A program made the translations under genes and the position numbers. DNA of 64,000 nucleotides from Alphaproteobacteria bacterium (GTDB taxonomy: Bacteria; Pseudomonadota; Alphaproteobacteria; UBA828). Within the stretch, counting starts at the first letter, position 1; each line of letters begins with the position of its first letter. Shown piece after piece: positions 18,434-32,461 of this stretch. The notes beneath the pieces were generated by a model. It saw only the letters and a list, made by a program, of their open reading frames with translations, did no database searches and was not told where the DNA came from. The stretch covers positions 1-64,000 of the forward strand of contig JAJDUK010000093.1 in NCBI GenBank assembly GCA_022826665.1. The letters run 5' to 3'.

Positions 18434-18648
18434 GGCTCCTCTCCCTCGAACGCCGGTGTCGCCGCATCTTCGCCGACACCTACGCCGGCGACAATCACTA
18501 TGGGATTAGATCGTCGCAAACGAAGGAGTCGATGCATTTGCGCTCGGCATGAAACGGCACCTTGTAACTGGTTGACGCCGTCGCCACGTGACGGTTGAAG
18601 GTCGCCTGCAAGCCAGCGGGTCTCCGCCAACGGGCGAGCATCGTCACG
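18434..18648. other. Divergent intergenic region
   Basis: This gap of about 215 bases separates the divergent oxoprolinase and serine dehydratase genes and must carry at least one promoter. An inverted repeat CCGTC/GACGG with a 7-base loop sits near 18578-18594, next to a TTGACG hexamer. No start-proximal ORF is supported. Confidence 0.4.
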
Positions 18649-20049
18649 ATGTTCCTGAGCGTCTTCGACATCTTCAAGGTCGGCATCGGCCCGTCGTCGT
18701 CCCACACCATGGGGCCGATGGCGGCGGCCGAGGCTTTCCTCGCGCTACTGGCGGAGCGGGTCGCGACGGACCCGCCGCCCGATTCATGGCTGCGCATTCA
18801 CGTCTCGCTCCATGGCTCGCTGGCCTTCACCGGCAGGGGCCATGCGACGGACCGGGCGATCGTGTTCGGACTGCTCGGCCATCGCGCCGGCGACATTGAC
18901 ATCGACAAGGCCGAGGGCGACGTGGCGGTCCTCAGGCAGAGCAGACACCTGCCGCCGCTCGGCGGCATCACGCTCGCGTTCGATCCGCATCACCACATCT
19001 TCTTCGACTATGGCCCACCGCTACCGGGCCATCCGAACGGCATGGAGTTCCACGCGATCGATGCCGAGGGCGTAGGCTATCTGAGCCAAGTCTACTATTC
19101 GATCGGCGGCGGCTTCATCGTGACGGCCGAGGAGCTCGCCGGCGACCAGGCGGGCGCCGGCAACGATGCGGACGCACAAGTGCCGTTCCCGTTCGAGAAC
19201 GCCGCCTCCATGCTGCAAATGGCGGATGAGAGCGGCAACTCCATCGCCCAGATGATGCTGGCGAACGAGCGCGCCCTCCGCTCCGACGCCGAGGTCGATG
19301 CCGGGCTCGCGGCACTCTGGGGTGCCATGGACTCCTGCATCGATCGCGGGCTTGCGCGGCAGGGCGAGCTCCCCGGCGGGCTTCGCGTGAAGCGGCGGGC
19401 GAGCGCGCTGTTCGAGCAGTTGTGCGACGAGCAGGGCTCCAACAGCGCCCAGCCTCACGTCTATGCCGACTGGCTCACCGTCTACGCCATGGCGGTCAAC
19501 GAGGAGAACGCCGGCGGGGGCAAGGTGGTCACGGCGCCGACCAACGGTGCCGCCGGCGTGATTCCGGCCGTGGTGCGCTACTACCTAGACCATTGCATTG
19601 ACGCCGAGAGAGTGCGGGTCGGGGAATTCCTGCTCACCGCTGCGGCGATCGGCGGCCTGATCAAGTCCAACGCGTCGATCTCCGGCGCCGATGCCGGCTG
19701 CCAGGCGGAAGTGGGCTCCGCTGCCGCCATGGCTGCCGCCGGTCTCTGCGCTGTGCTCGACGGCACGCCGGCTCAGGTGGAGAACGCAGCCGAAATCGCG
19801 CTGGAGCACCATCTCGGCATGACCTGTGACCCGGTCGCCGGCCTGGTCCAGGTGCCGTGCATCGAGCGCAACGGCATCGGCGCGACCAAGGCCGTCACCG
19901 CCGCATCGCTCGCGTTGCGGGGCGATGGCACTCACTTCATGCCGCTCGACAACTGCATCCAGGCGATGCGCGAAACCGGGCGCGAGATGAGCGCCAAGTT
20001 CAAGGAAACCAGCCTCGGCGGCCTCGCCGTGAACATGCCGGAGTGTTGA
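18649..20049 (+). CDS. sdaA: L-serine dehydratase (ammonia-lyase), iron-sulfur type
   Basis: This 466-residue single-chain enzyme matches bacterial L-serine dehydratases: the opening [37 protein letters not shown] and the cysteine-bearing segments [27 protein letters not shown] and DNCIQAM, which ligate the 4Fe-4S cluster. It converts serine to pyruvate and ammonia. ATG 18649 was selected because the conserved sequence starts immediately after it. It converges on rmuC, close to the serine-synthesis genes serA and serC. Confidence 0.92.
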   Translation: MFLSVFDIFKVGIGPSSSHTMGPMAAAEAFLALLAERVATDPPPDSWLRIHVSLHGSLAFTGRGHATDRAIVFGLLGHRAGDIDIDKAEGDVAVLRQSRHLPPLGGITLAFDPHHHIFFDYGPPLPGHPNGMEFHAIDAEGVGYLSQVYYSIGGGFIVTAEELAGDQAGAGNDADAQVPFPFENAASMLQMADESGNSIAQMMLANERALRSDAEVDAGLAALWGAMDSCIDRGLARQGELPGGLRVKRRASALFEQLCDEQGSNSAQPHVYADWLTVYAMAVNEENAGGGKVVTAPTNGAAGVIPAVVRYYLDHCIDAERVRVGEFLLTAAAIGGLIKSNASISGADAGCQAEVGSAAAMAAAGLCAVLDGTPAQVENAAEIALEHHLGMTCDPVAGLVQVPCIERNGIGATKAVTAASLALRGDGTHFMPLDNCIQAMRETGREMSAKFKETSLGGLAVNMPEC

Positions 20050-20071
20050 ACCTATCCGCCTTTGTTGATGG

Positions 20072-21478
20072 TCACTCGGCGGCTTCTTCCGTCCGGGGCT
20101 CGACCAGCTCCTCGGCCTGAGCCTCGCGGGGGTCGAGCTCGACCGGCTCCAGCGTCGGGATCGAGGACGAAGCCGGCGCAACGCCCAACTCCTCGAACTT
20201 GCGCGCCGCCGGCAGTACCCGGCTCTCGAGTGAGCCCACGCCCTTGTTGTAGCGGTCCACGGTCTGCCGCAGCGACCGGCCGAGGTCACCCATGTGCCCG
20301 CCAAAAACCTTGATACGCTCGTAGAGGTCGCGGCCCTGCGCCGCCACGACTTGCGCATTCTCGGCGAGCTTCTCCTGCTGCCAGCCGTAGGCGATGGTCT
20401 TCACCAGCGCGATCAGGGTGGTCGGCGTGCTGATGAGCACCCGCTGGCGCGCGGCGCTCTCGAACAGCGCGGGATCGCTCTCGATGGCTGCCGCGAAGAA
20501 GGATTCGCCGGGGACGAACATCACGACGAACTCGGGCGTCTCGGGCAGGGCCTTCCAGTAGTTCCGCGATGACAGCATGCGCACGTGGTCGCGAACCTGG
20601 CGGGCGTGGTCGGCCATGAGCCGCTCACGCGCTTCTTCGGCGGTCGCCTCCACGGCGCTGAGGTAGGCGTCGAGCGGTGTCTTGGCATCGACGATAATCG
20701 ACTTGCCGCCGGGAACGCGGATGATCACGTCGGGCCGCAGCCGGCCCTCTTCGCCCTCGATGGTCGACTGCTCGACGAAGTCCACGTGCTCGGTCATGCC
20801 GGCCATGTCGAGCACGTTGCGCAGCTGGTACTCGCCCCAGCGCCCGCGGGTCTGGGGCCGCCTGAGCGCCTGCACGAGCCGGCTGGTTTCCGTCCTCAGG
20901 CCGGTCTGCCCTTCCGCCAGGCTCTTCACCTGTTCGCTGATGGCCCGGTAGGCGCCCTCGCGTGCCTTCTCGATCGCGTCCACCTTGTGCTCGAACTTGC
21001 TGAGGCTTTCGCCCAGCGGCTTGACCAGGGTCTCAATGGCGACGCGCCGCTTCTCCAGGTCGTCCTTGGCGCTCTCGCTGTGCTTCTCGAAGCGTTCGCT
21101 CACGAGCTTCAAGAAACCCTCGCTGTTCTTGCCGAGGGCCTCGGCCGCGAGACCTGCAAACTTCTTTTCGAGCTCCGCACCCATCCGCGTGAGCTCCTGG
21201 ACGCGCGCCTCGTGGCTCTTGCGGTCCGCTTCACGCGCCGTCTGGAGCGCCACGACTTCCTTCTCGGCCTCCTGCAGCTGCCCGCGGAGCCTGGTGCTCT
21301 CCTCTTCGAGGTCCGGGACGCGCTCCGCGTCGACGGTGAGGCGGGCGGTCTCGGTCGCGCGTGCCTCCCGCTCCCGCGCCGCGCTCCGTGTCGAAGGCAG
21401 CACGAAGGCGAAATAACAGACGGCCGCGCCGGCGAGCGCCGCCAGCACGATGACGATGATGGTCAGCCCGAGGCCCAT
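20072..21478 (-). CDS. rmuC: DNA recombination protein RmuC
   Basis: This 468-residue protein begins with one transmembrane helix (residues 5-27), followed by a long coiled-coil region (about 30-180) and the RmuC core with GRWGEYQLRNVLDMAGM and VDAKTPLDAYL, a nuclease-like fold. RmuC limits DNA inversions in E. coli. It is the last gene of a minus-strand run phzF-like / serC / serA / rmuC, 60 bases after serA. Confidence 0.92.
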   Translation of the reverse strand: MGLGLTIIVIVLAALAGAAVCYFAFVLPSTRSAAREREARATETARLTVDAERVPDLEEESTRLRGQLQEAEKEVVALQTAREADRKSHEARVQELTRMGAELEKKFAGLAAEALGKNSEGFLKLVSERFEKHSESAKDDLEKRRVAIETLVKPLGESLSKFEHKVDAIEKAREGAYRAISEQVKSLAEGQTGLRTETSRLVQALRRPQTRGRWGEYQLRNVLDMAGMTEHVDFVEQSTIEGEEGRLRPDVIIRVPGGKSIIVDAKTPLDAYLSAVEATAEEARERLMADHARQVRDHVRMLSSRNYWKALPETPEFVVMFVPGESFFAAAIESDPALFESAARQRVLISTPTTLIALVKTIAYGWQQEKLAENAQVVAAQGRDLYERIKVFGGHMGDLGRSLRQTVDRYNKGVGSLESRVLPAARKFEELGVAPASSSIPTLEPVELDPREAQAEELVEPRTEEAAE

Positions 21479-21538
21479 GTCGTCGATCCGCCGTTCTCTC
21501 TCTGCAGGTTCAGGTGCGTCTGCGAGGGCGCGCGCGAG

Positions 21539-23116
21539 TCAGAAACTCAGGCGCTTCAGGTCGATGACCGCGGCGCGGGACCGGAGCCTGGCCACCACCT
21601 CGTCCGGCACCACGGAATCGACGCCGATGAGGCCGATGGCCGCGCCGCCCGGTTCCCTGCGCCCAAGATTGAAGGTGGCGATGTTGATTCCGGCCTCGCC
21701 GAGGATCGTCGCCACCGCGCCGATCAGACCCGGCCTGTCCTCGTTGGTGAAGTAGAGCATGTGCGGGCCGAGTTCCGCCTCGATTTCGATGCCCTCGATT
21801 TCCACGATTCGCTGCCCGCCCCGGCCGATGAGCGTGCCTGCTACCGTCTGCGCGTGTTCTTGCGACAGCACTTCCACCCGCAAGAGGGTCCGATAGTCCG
21901 CCGTCATCTCGCTCTTGACTTCGCGTACCGTGATGCCGCGCTCGCGGGCGATGAAGGGGGCGTTGACGATGTTGATGTCGTCGAGGCGCGGGGCGAGCAG
22001 ACCCTGTAGGGCGGCGGCGGTGAGCAGCCGCGGATCGAGCGCGCTGGCCTGGCCCTCGTAAGCGATCGTGACGCCACGGATTCGGCCGTCCGCAATCTGG
22101 CCGGCGAAGCTCCCGATCTGCTCGGCCAGGGTGAGATAGGGGCCGAGCTTCGCCATTTCCTCGGGCGACACCGAAGGGGCGTTGACCGCGTTGACGACGG
22201 TGTCGGTCAGCAGGTACTCGGCCATCTGCTGCGCGATCTGGAGCGCCACGTTCTCCTGCGCCTCGACCGTGGAGGCGCCGAGATGGGGGGTCGCGATCAC
22301 CTCGTCGAGCGCAAAGAGGGCGTTTTCCCGCGCCGGCTCCTCTTCGAACACGTCGAGCGCGGCACCGGCCACGTGGCCGCTCTCGATGGCGCTCTTCAGG
22401 TCGGCCTCCACGACGAGCCCGCCGCGGGCGCAGTTCACGATACGCACGCCGGGCCTGGTCTTGGCGAGCGCCTCGGCGTCGATGATCCCCCGCGTCTCGT
22501 CGGTCAGCGGCACGTGCAGGGTGATGACGTCGGCTTCGCCGAGCAGCTCGTCCATCGTCGCCAGCGTAACGCCGAGGGCGGCCGCACGGTCCGGCGCGAG
22601 GTAAGGGTCGAAGGCGACGACCCGCATCCTGAGCCCCTGGGCGAGGGTCGCGACGATGGCGCCGATGGTGCCGCAGCCCACGACGCCGAGCGTCTTGTCG
22701 CGCAGTTCGACGCCCATGAAGCGGCCGCGCTCCCAGCCGCCCTTGCGGGTGGAGCGGTCAGCCTGCGGGATTCGACGCGCCAGCGCGCACATCATGGCGA
22801 TGGTGTGCTCGGCCGCAGTCACAGAATTGCCGTGGGGCGTGTTCATGACCACGATGCCGCGCTTGGTGGCTGCGTTCATGTCGACGTTGTCGACCCCGGT
22901 GCCGGCGCGGCCCACGACCTTGAGCCGAGCGGCCCGGTCCACCAGTTCCGCGGTCACTCTGGTCGCGGAGCGGACGACAAGGCCCTCATAGTCTCCAATA
23001 ATCTCGGCCAGCGCCTCGGGCGCGAGCCCCGGCTGCACGCTGACCTCGATGCCGCGCTCGGCGAACGCCTGCACGGCGACTTCGCTCACCTCGTCTGCAA
23101 TCAGGACTCGCGGCAT
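21539..23116 (-). CDS. serA: D-3-phosphoglycerate dehydrogenase
   Basis: A 525-residue long-type SerA. It has the NAD-binding GVVGCGTIGAIV, the catalytic CARGGLVVE arginine region, TPHLGAST with the catalytic histidine, an intervening domain (about 315-450) and a C-terminal ACT domain (about 450-525) that gives serine feedback inhibition in other SerA proteins. It catalyses the first step of serine synthesis. It follows serC by 27 bases on the same strand. Confidence 0.95.
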   Translation of the reverse strand: MPRVLIADEVSEVAVQAFAERGIEVSVQPGLAPEALAEIIGDYEGLVVRSATRVTAELVDRAARLKVVGRAGTGVDNVDMNAATKRGIVVMNTPHGNSVTAAEHTIAMMCALARRIPQADRSTRKGGWERGRFMGVELRDKTLGVVGCGTIGAIVATLAQGLRMRVVAFDPYLAPDRAAALGVTLATMDELLGEADVITLHVPLTDETRGIIDAEALAKTRPGVRIVNCARGGLVVEADLKSAIESGHVAGAALDVFEEEPARENALFALDEVIATPHLGASTVEAQENVALQIAQQMAEYLLTDTVVNAVNAPSVSPEEMAKLGPYLTLAEQIGSFAGQIADGRIRGVTIAYEGQASALDPRLLTAAALQGLLAPRLDDINIVNAPFIARERGITVREVKSEMTADYRTLLRVEVLSQEHAQTVAGTLIGRGGQRIVEIEGIEIEAELGPHMLYFTNEDRPGLIGAVATILGEAGINIATFNLGRREPGGAAIGLIGVDSVVPDEVVARLRSRAAVIDLKRLSF

Positions 23117-23143
23117 CGCTTCCGGCCCCCGCGACTGGGTGGA

Positions 23144-24304
23144 TCAGCCGGTCCCATGCCGGCGCACCTCGTCCCAGGCCCAATCGAGCCACGGAGTCAG
23201 TGCTTCGAGATCGTCGCGCTGCACCGTGCCGCCGCACCAGATGCGCAGCCCCGGCGGGGCGGCCCGATGTGTCTTGATATCATATGCGGCGCCCTCCGCC
23301 TCCAGCAGCGCGCACATCCGCTTGATCGCGGCCCACTGCTCGTCGGTTTCGAGCGCGCTGAACCAGGGATCGACGATGCTGAGGCACACCGACGTGCGGG
23401 AGCGTGTCTCCGGCGCCTGCGCGAGGAAGTCGATCCATTCGCGTGCCGCGACCCACGCGTCGATGACGTCGAAGTTGGCTTGCGTCCGCGCGATCATCCC
23501 GGTCTGGCCGCCGATGGAGTCGATCCAGCGCATCGCATCGAGCGCGTCCTCGACTGCCATCATCGAGACCGTGTTGATGGTCTCGCCCCGGAAAATGCCT
23601 TCGTTGAGCCGGCCATCGCCGGTGGTAAGGCGGAAGACCCTGGGCACCGGCCAGGGCGGCGACTCGCTCTCCAGTCGCTCCACCGCGCGCGGGCCCAGGA
23701 TCAGCATGCCGAACCCGGCTTCGCCACCCAGCACCTTCTGCCAGGAGTATGTGATCGCATCGAGCCTGGTCCAATCCATGGGGTAGGCGAGGACGGCAGA
23801 GGTGGCGTCGCAGAGCGTAAGCCCCGCGCGGTCGGCGGCGATCCATTCGGCATCGGGCACGCGCACGCCAGACGTGGTGCCGTTCCAGACGAAGACTGTG
23901 TCGCGGCTCGGGTCGACTTGTCCGAGGTCGGGCAGTCGGCCGTAGGGCGCGTCGATCACCCGCGCATCCAGAGGGCGCAGCTCGCGCTCTCCGTCGATGG
24001 CCCAGAGCGCGCCGAAATTGTCCCAGCTCAGAAAGTCGACGCCGCGCGGGCCGAGCAGCGACCACATGGCCATCTCGATGGCGCCGGTGTCGGAGCCCGG
24101 CACGATCCCGATGCGCCATTCGTCGGGAAGCCCGAGAAGCGCGCGCGAGCGCTCCAGCACCTCCTGGATTCGCGCCAGCGGCTCTTTCGCCCGGTGGGAC
24201 CTGCCGAGCAGCGCGCCCGAGAGGACACCGACCGACCAGCCGGGGCGCTTGGGACAGGGTCCGGAGGAGAAGAGCGGATATTTGGGACGGACGGTGGGCT
24301 TCAT
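23144..24304 (-). CDS. serC: Phosphoserine aminotransferase
   Basis: This 386-residue PLP enzyme resembles the alphaproteobacterial form of SerC: an N-terminal KPTVRPKYPLFSSGPCPKRPG segment, WNGTTSGVRVPD, and the Schiff-base lysine in SWQKVLGGEAG. It converts phosphohydroxypyruvate and glutamate to phosphoserine. ATG 24304 was chosen because the conserved N terminus begins there; the frame runs 69 bases further with no similarity. It precedes serA in the same operon. Confidence 0.93.
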   Translation of the reverse strand: MKPTVRPKYPLFSSGPCPKRPGWSVGVLSGALLGRSHRAKEPLARIQEVLERSRALLGLPDEWRIGIVPGSDTGAIEMAMWSLLGPRGVDFLSWDNFGALWAIDGERELRPLDARVIDAPYGRLPDLGQVDPSRDTVFVWNGTTSGVRVPDAEWIAADRAGLTLCDATSAVLAYPMDWTRLDAITYSWQKVLGGEAGFGMLILGPRAVERLESESPPWPVPRVFRLTTGDGRLNEGIFRGETINTVSMMAVEDALDAMRWIDSIGGQTGMIARTQANFDVIDAWVAAREWIDFLAQAPETRSRTSVCLSIVDPWFSALETDEQWAAIKRMCALLEAEGAAYDIKTHRAAPPGLRIWCGGTVQRDDLEALTPWLDWAWDEVRRHGTG

Positions 24305-24335
24305 GGGCGGTACGGCCGGCGCAGGCCTTTCGAGC

Positions 24336-25118
24336 TCAGACCGCGATCGTCCCTTCGAGATATTGCACGGCACGGCCGGCGAGCCGGACCCGGTCGCCTG
24401 CGACCGTGCAATGGACCGCCCCGCCGCGCGCCGAAACCTGATGGGCGTGGAGGTCCGCCTTGCTCAGGCGTTCCGCCCAGAACGGCGCGAGCATGCAGTG
24501 GGCGGACCCGGTGACCGGGTCTTCGGGGACCCCGAGTCGGGGGCTGAAGAATCGCGAGACGAAGTCCGCGCTCTCGCCGGGCGCGGTCACGATGACCCCG
24601 CGCCGCTCGTCGAGGCGGGCCAACGCCGTCATGTTGGGCTCGATCGCCCTGACTTCGGCCTCGGTCTCGAAGAGCGCGAGATAGTCCATGTCGGCGAACA
24701 CCGCCTCGGGCTCGGCCCCGAGACCCTCGGCGAGGTCGGCCGGCGCCTCGACGGGGTGCGCGGCCAAAGCCGGGAAGTCCATGATGAGGCCGTCGTCGTC
24801 GCGGGAGACGTACAGGCGCCCGCTTCGGGTCTCGAAGGCGACCGACTCGGCATCCGGCTGCACGTGGCGAAACACGACGTAGGCGCTGGCGAGGGTCGCA
24901 TGGCCGCACAGATCGACCTCGGCCAACGGCGTGAACCAGCGCAATGCGTAGGTGCCGTTAGCCGGCACGAAAAACGCGGTCTCCGACAGGTTGTTCTCGT
25001 TCGCGATCGCCTGCAGCGTGGCGTCGTCGAGCCAGGACTCCAGCGGGCAGACGGCGGCAGGATTGCCGCCGAACACGGCATCGGTGAACGCATCGATCTG
25101 GAATATCTTCAGGCGCAT
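24336..25118 (-). CDS. PhzF-family isomerase/epimerase-like protein
   Basis: A 260-residue two-lobed protein with the family N terminus KIFQIDAFTDAVFGGNPAAV, the catalytic glutamate in NNLSETAF, and EDPVTGSAHC near residue 200. PhzF relatives isomerise small hydroxylated acids; the substrate of this one cannot be inferred. ATG 25118 is used because similarity starts there. It lies 31 bases upstream of serC and probably shares its message; it is divergent from the Sel1-repeat gene. Confidence 0.9.
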   Translation of the reverse strand: MRLKIFQIDAFTDAVFGGNPAAVCPLESWLDDATLQAIANENNLSETAFFVPANGTYALRWFTPLAEVDLCGHATLASAYVVFRHVQPDAESVAFETRSGRLYVSRDDDGLIMDFPALAAHPVEAPADLAEGLGAEPEAVFADMDYLALFETEAEVRAIEPNMTALARLDERRGVIVTAPGESADFVSRFFSPRLGVPEDPVTGSAHCMLAPFWAERLSKADLHAHQVSARGGAVHCTVAGDRVRLAGRAVQYLEGTIAV

Positions 25119-25214
25119 GCAACAGTTTATTGACGATCGCGGACAGGCATGCAAGGTGAGGCAGGGACTGCGGCGCTGTGCGCCGCGCTGCAACGATCGG
25201 GTTCCGCCGACGGC

Positions 25215-26636
25215 ATGAACCGCGACTCCTTGCGAGATTTCCGGGCATTCATATCGGCCGCCTCAATGGGCGCGGCAGCACTTTGCTTGGCAGCGCTGAC
25301 TGCACCAAACGCAGCGGCGAGCGATTTTTTTGACGGTTACGAGGCGTTTCAACGGGGCGACTACGAGGAGGCGCGCGCCATCTGGTCCGAGCTCGCCTAT
25401 GACGGCGACGTGGATGCGCAGTTCAACCTCGGCACGCTCTACGAGAACGGCTTCGGCGTTGAGGAGGACGCCGAGCAGGCAGCGCGCTGGTACCGGGCAG
25501 CGGCAGCGCGCCGCGTCGACCTCGCCAGACTCGCGCTGGCGCGCCTGCAGCGCACGGGCGCGCTTGAGCCAGAACCGGATGAGGACCAAATAAAGCTGCT
25601 CGAGACCGCTGCCCGGCGCGGCCTGGCCGAGGCGCAGTACGAGCTGGGCGTGGCCTACGATCGCGGGCTCGGCGTCACACAGAATCATGCAACGGCGGCG
25701 GGTTGGTATCAGCGCGCGGCCGAGCAGGGTCTGACCGATGCACAGTACAATCTGGCGACACTCTTTGACGAAGGGCTGGGGACCCCGCGTGATTTCGAGC
25801 AGGCGCGTGACTGGTACATGCGCGCTGCTGACGCCGGTGAGGCCAGGGCCATGAACAATCTCGGATACATTTATGAGAAAGGCCTGACCGGCGTGCGCGA
25901 CTATGGCCAGGCCGTCGTGTGGTACCGCCGCGCGGCCCAAACGGGTCTCGCCATCGCACAGAGCAATCTCGCGGCGCTTCACTATCTGGGCCGCGGCGTG
26001 CCCCGTGACTTCGAACAGGCTTACCGCTGGTACAAGGCCGCCGCGGAGCAGGGCGACGCCGCAGGACAGAACGGCCTCGGTCTGCTCTACGCCAACGGGC
26101 TCGGTGTCGAGCGCGACCTCGTCAAGGCGATGGCCCTGTTCAGCCTCGCAGTCCACGGGGAAGGCTCGGCCGGCGCAGACGCGAAGACCTATCGCGACCG
26201 GCTTGCACGCCTGTTGTCGGTGGAAGAGCGCGCACGGGCAGACGCGCTGAGCGAAGACATTCTGGCCCGAACAGCCACTGAAGAGGCGTCGGAGGAGCCC
26301 GTCTTCGGCGTGTCAATGCCGAGGCCGGCCAACGGCTTCCGCGATTCTGCCATTTACGCGCAAAGGCTCCTCAAATCGTTGGGCTACTATGACGCGGCGG
26401 TGGATGGAGTCGCCGGTGAGTTCACCATCAAGGCGACGCGGCAATTTTTGAGAGAGAACGGGTTGAGAATGGAACCGCGGATCACCCGAGAGCTGGTGGA
26501 GGCGCTGGAGGCAGTGCGGACGGCCCGCATCGCTGCGGCCGCCGCCGCCGCTGCTGCCGAAGAAGCCGCAGGGCAAGAAAGCGTTGAAGAGCCGACCGAC
26601 GAGATGGTCGAGCATAACGGGCAGGGCCAATCATGA
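25215..26636 (+). CDS. Exported Sel1-repeat protein with C-terminal peptidoglycan-binding domain
   Basis: This 473-residue protein has a signal peptide (about 1-36), then six Sel1-like repeats (about residues 50-325) with the recurring pattern AQxxLGxLYxxGxGVxxDxxxAxxWYxxAA, and a peptidoglycan-binding-type domain (about 385-430, YAQRLLKSLGYYDAAVDGVAG) followed by an Ala/Glu-rich tail. It is probably a periplasmic protein-interaction factor at the cell wall. Its stop overlaps the bamD start (ATGA), so it is coupled to outer-membrane assembly genes. An ATG at 25149 would add a non-similar leader. Confidence 0.85.
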   Translation: MNRDSLRDFRAFISAASMGAAALCLAALTAPNAAASDFFDGYEAFQRGDYEEARAIWSELAYDGDVDAQFNLGTLYENGFGVEEDAEQAARWYRAAAARRVDLARLALARLQRTGALEPEPDEDQIKLLETAARRGLAEAQYELGVAYDRGLGVTQNHATAAGWYQRAAEQGLTDAQYNLATLFDEGLGTPRDFEQARDWYMRAADAGEARAMNNLGYIYEKGLTGVRDYGQAVVWYRRAAQTGLAIAQSNLAALHYLGRGVPRDFEQAYRWYKAAAEQGDAAGQNGLGLLYANGLGVERDLVKAMALFSLAVHGEGSAGADAKTYRDRLARLLSVEERARADALSEDILARTATEEASEEPVFGVSMPRPANGFRDSAIYAQRLLKSLGYYDAAVDGVAGEFTIKATRQFLRENGLRMEPRITRELVEALEAVRTARIAAAAAAAAAEEAAGQESVEEPTDEMVEHNGQGQS

Positions 26637-27466
26637 GGCTTACGCGCGCAAAGAGTTCGACGTCCCTTGCGGCACTGGCTGCGTCGGTCGTGCTGGCATT
26701 GGCACTGCTTGCGGGCTGCGCGACAGAAGAAGAGGCCTACGTCGAACGCTCGGTCGAGGAGCTTTACAACGAGGCGATGGACAGCCTGCTGGACGACGAC
26801 TTCGACGCCGCCGCGGCGGGGTTCGCCGAGGTCGAGCGCCAGCATCCTTATTCCGTATGGGCGACGCGGGCACAGATCATGTCGGCCTTCGTCTACTACC
26901 AGGGCAACCTCTACGACGAGGCTATCGCCGCAGCCAAGCGGTTCGTCGAGTTGCACCCGGGTCATCGCGATGCCGCCTACGGCTACTATCTGATCGCCAT
27001 GTCCCATTACGAGCAGATCTCGGATGTAGGCCGCGATCAGAGCACCACGGCGCGCGCGCTGCGGGCTCTTGAGGAGGTCACGCGCCGCTTCCCCGGCAGC
27101 GTCTACGCGCGCGATGCACGCCTCAAGATCGATCTGGCGCGCGATCATCTCGCGGGTAAGGAAATGACCGTCGGCCGCTACTACCAGCGGCGCGGGAATC
27201 ACGTTGCGGCGATCGGGCGCTTTCGCAAGGTCGTCGAACTCTACCAGACCACGAGCCACACGCCGGAGGCGCTGCATCGCCTGACCGAAGCCTATCTGGC
27301 GCTGGGTCTGCCCAATGAAGCACAGACCTCGGCCGCGGTCCTCGGTCACAATTACCCCGGCAGCCGGTGGTACCAGCACAGCTATGCCTTGCTCGCCGAC
27401 TCCGACCTCGAACCCGAGGCGGATGAGGGTTCATGGATCAGCCGGGTGTTCGGCGACGTGTTCTGA
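26633..27466 (+). CDS. bamD: Outer membrane protein assembly factor BamD
   Basis: A 277-residue lipoprotein with lipobox LAGC (Cys29) and tetratricopeptide-like helices carrying BamD features: YNEAMDSLLDDDFDAA, QHPYSVWATRAQIMSAF and RFPGSVYARDARLKIDLAR. It joins the BamABCDE complex that inserts beta-barrel proteins. The gene order bamD, recN, ligA is common in alphaproteobacteria. Confidence 0.94.
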   Translation: MRLTRAKSSTSLAALAASVVLALALLAGCATEEEAYVERSVEELYNEAMDSLLDDDFDAAAAGFAEVERQHPYSVWATRAQIMSAFVYYQGNLYDEAIAAAKRFVELHPGHRDAAYGYYLIAMSHYEQISDVGRDQSTTARALRALEEVTRRFPGSVYARDARLKIDLARDHLAGKEMTVGRYYQRRGNHVAAIGRFRKVVELYQTTSHTPEALHRLTEAYLALGLPNEAQTSAAVLGHNYPGSRWYQHSYALLADSDLEPEADEGSWISRVFGDVF

Positions 27467-27475
27467 CGCCGGCAG

Positions 27476-31941
<4,466 letters not shown>

Positions 31942-31945
<4 letters not shown>

Positions 31946-32265
31946 TGGGCGCCGCGCGACAGGTTGAGCCCGACCACGCCGATGATGATGAGGATGATTG
32001 AGCCGATTCTGAGCGGCCCCATCGGCTCTTTGAACCAAATGTAGCCGATCATGGCGATCGCCGCCGTACCGATGCCGGCCCAGATCGCGTATGACAGGCC
32101 GAGATCGAGCTTTTTCAGCGCAAGCGCGAACAACACGAAGCTGACCCCGTAGAGGACGAAGATCAGCACCGTGAAGATGGGCTTCGTCAGCCCCTCGCTG
32201 AGCTTCATGGAGGTCGTACCGCCGACCTCGAATACGATGGCGAGGGCGAGATAGAGCCAGTGCAT
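31942..32265 (-). CDS. Small multidrug resistance (SMR) family transporter
   Basis: A 107-residue protein with four hydrophobic helices and the essential membrane glutamate (Glu13 in [17 protein letters not shown]), followed by [12 protein letters not shown], as in EmrE/SugE/QacE proteins. It would export quaternary ammonium, guanidinium or similar cations as a dimer. ATG 32265 is used because the first helix starts there. Its stop codon (31942-31944) overlaps the lipB stop (31943-31945) on the other strand. Confidence 0.9.
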
Positions 32266-32461
32266 GGTGCGACTCCGCAAGTACCGACCGGGGCTCGTCA
32301 TTCTTTGATGTGTGCCGCTGAGTCAAGGAACAGTGGGCGTGGTATATCCCCGCCGGATAAGGCGACGGGCTACCTTGCGTGCGCCGGGGTGGACGGGGAC
32401 AATCGCCTCGCCCTGCGCGCCTCCGTGCCGCGCGGGCCTGTAAGGCGACGGTGATCATCCC

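Noticed and set aside
14927-18598. 1223-codon open frame on the plus strand
   Set aside because: It is antisense to the fused hydantoinase/oxoprolinase, is rich in Arg/Ala/Asp/His/Gly typical of GC-rich shadow frames, and has no recognisable motif; the minus-strand gene has clear family features throughout.
22283-24514. 743-codon open frame on the plus strand
   Set aside because: It is antisense to serA and serC, which carry diagnostic motifs.
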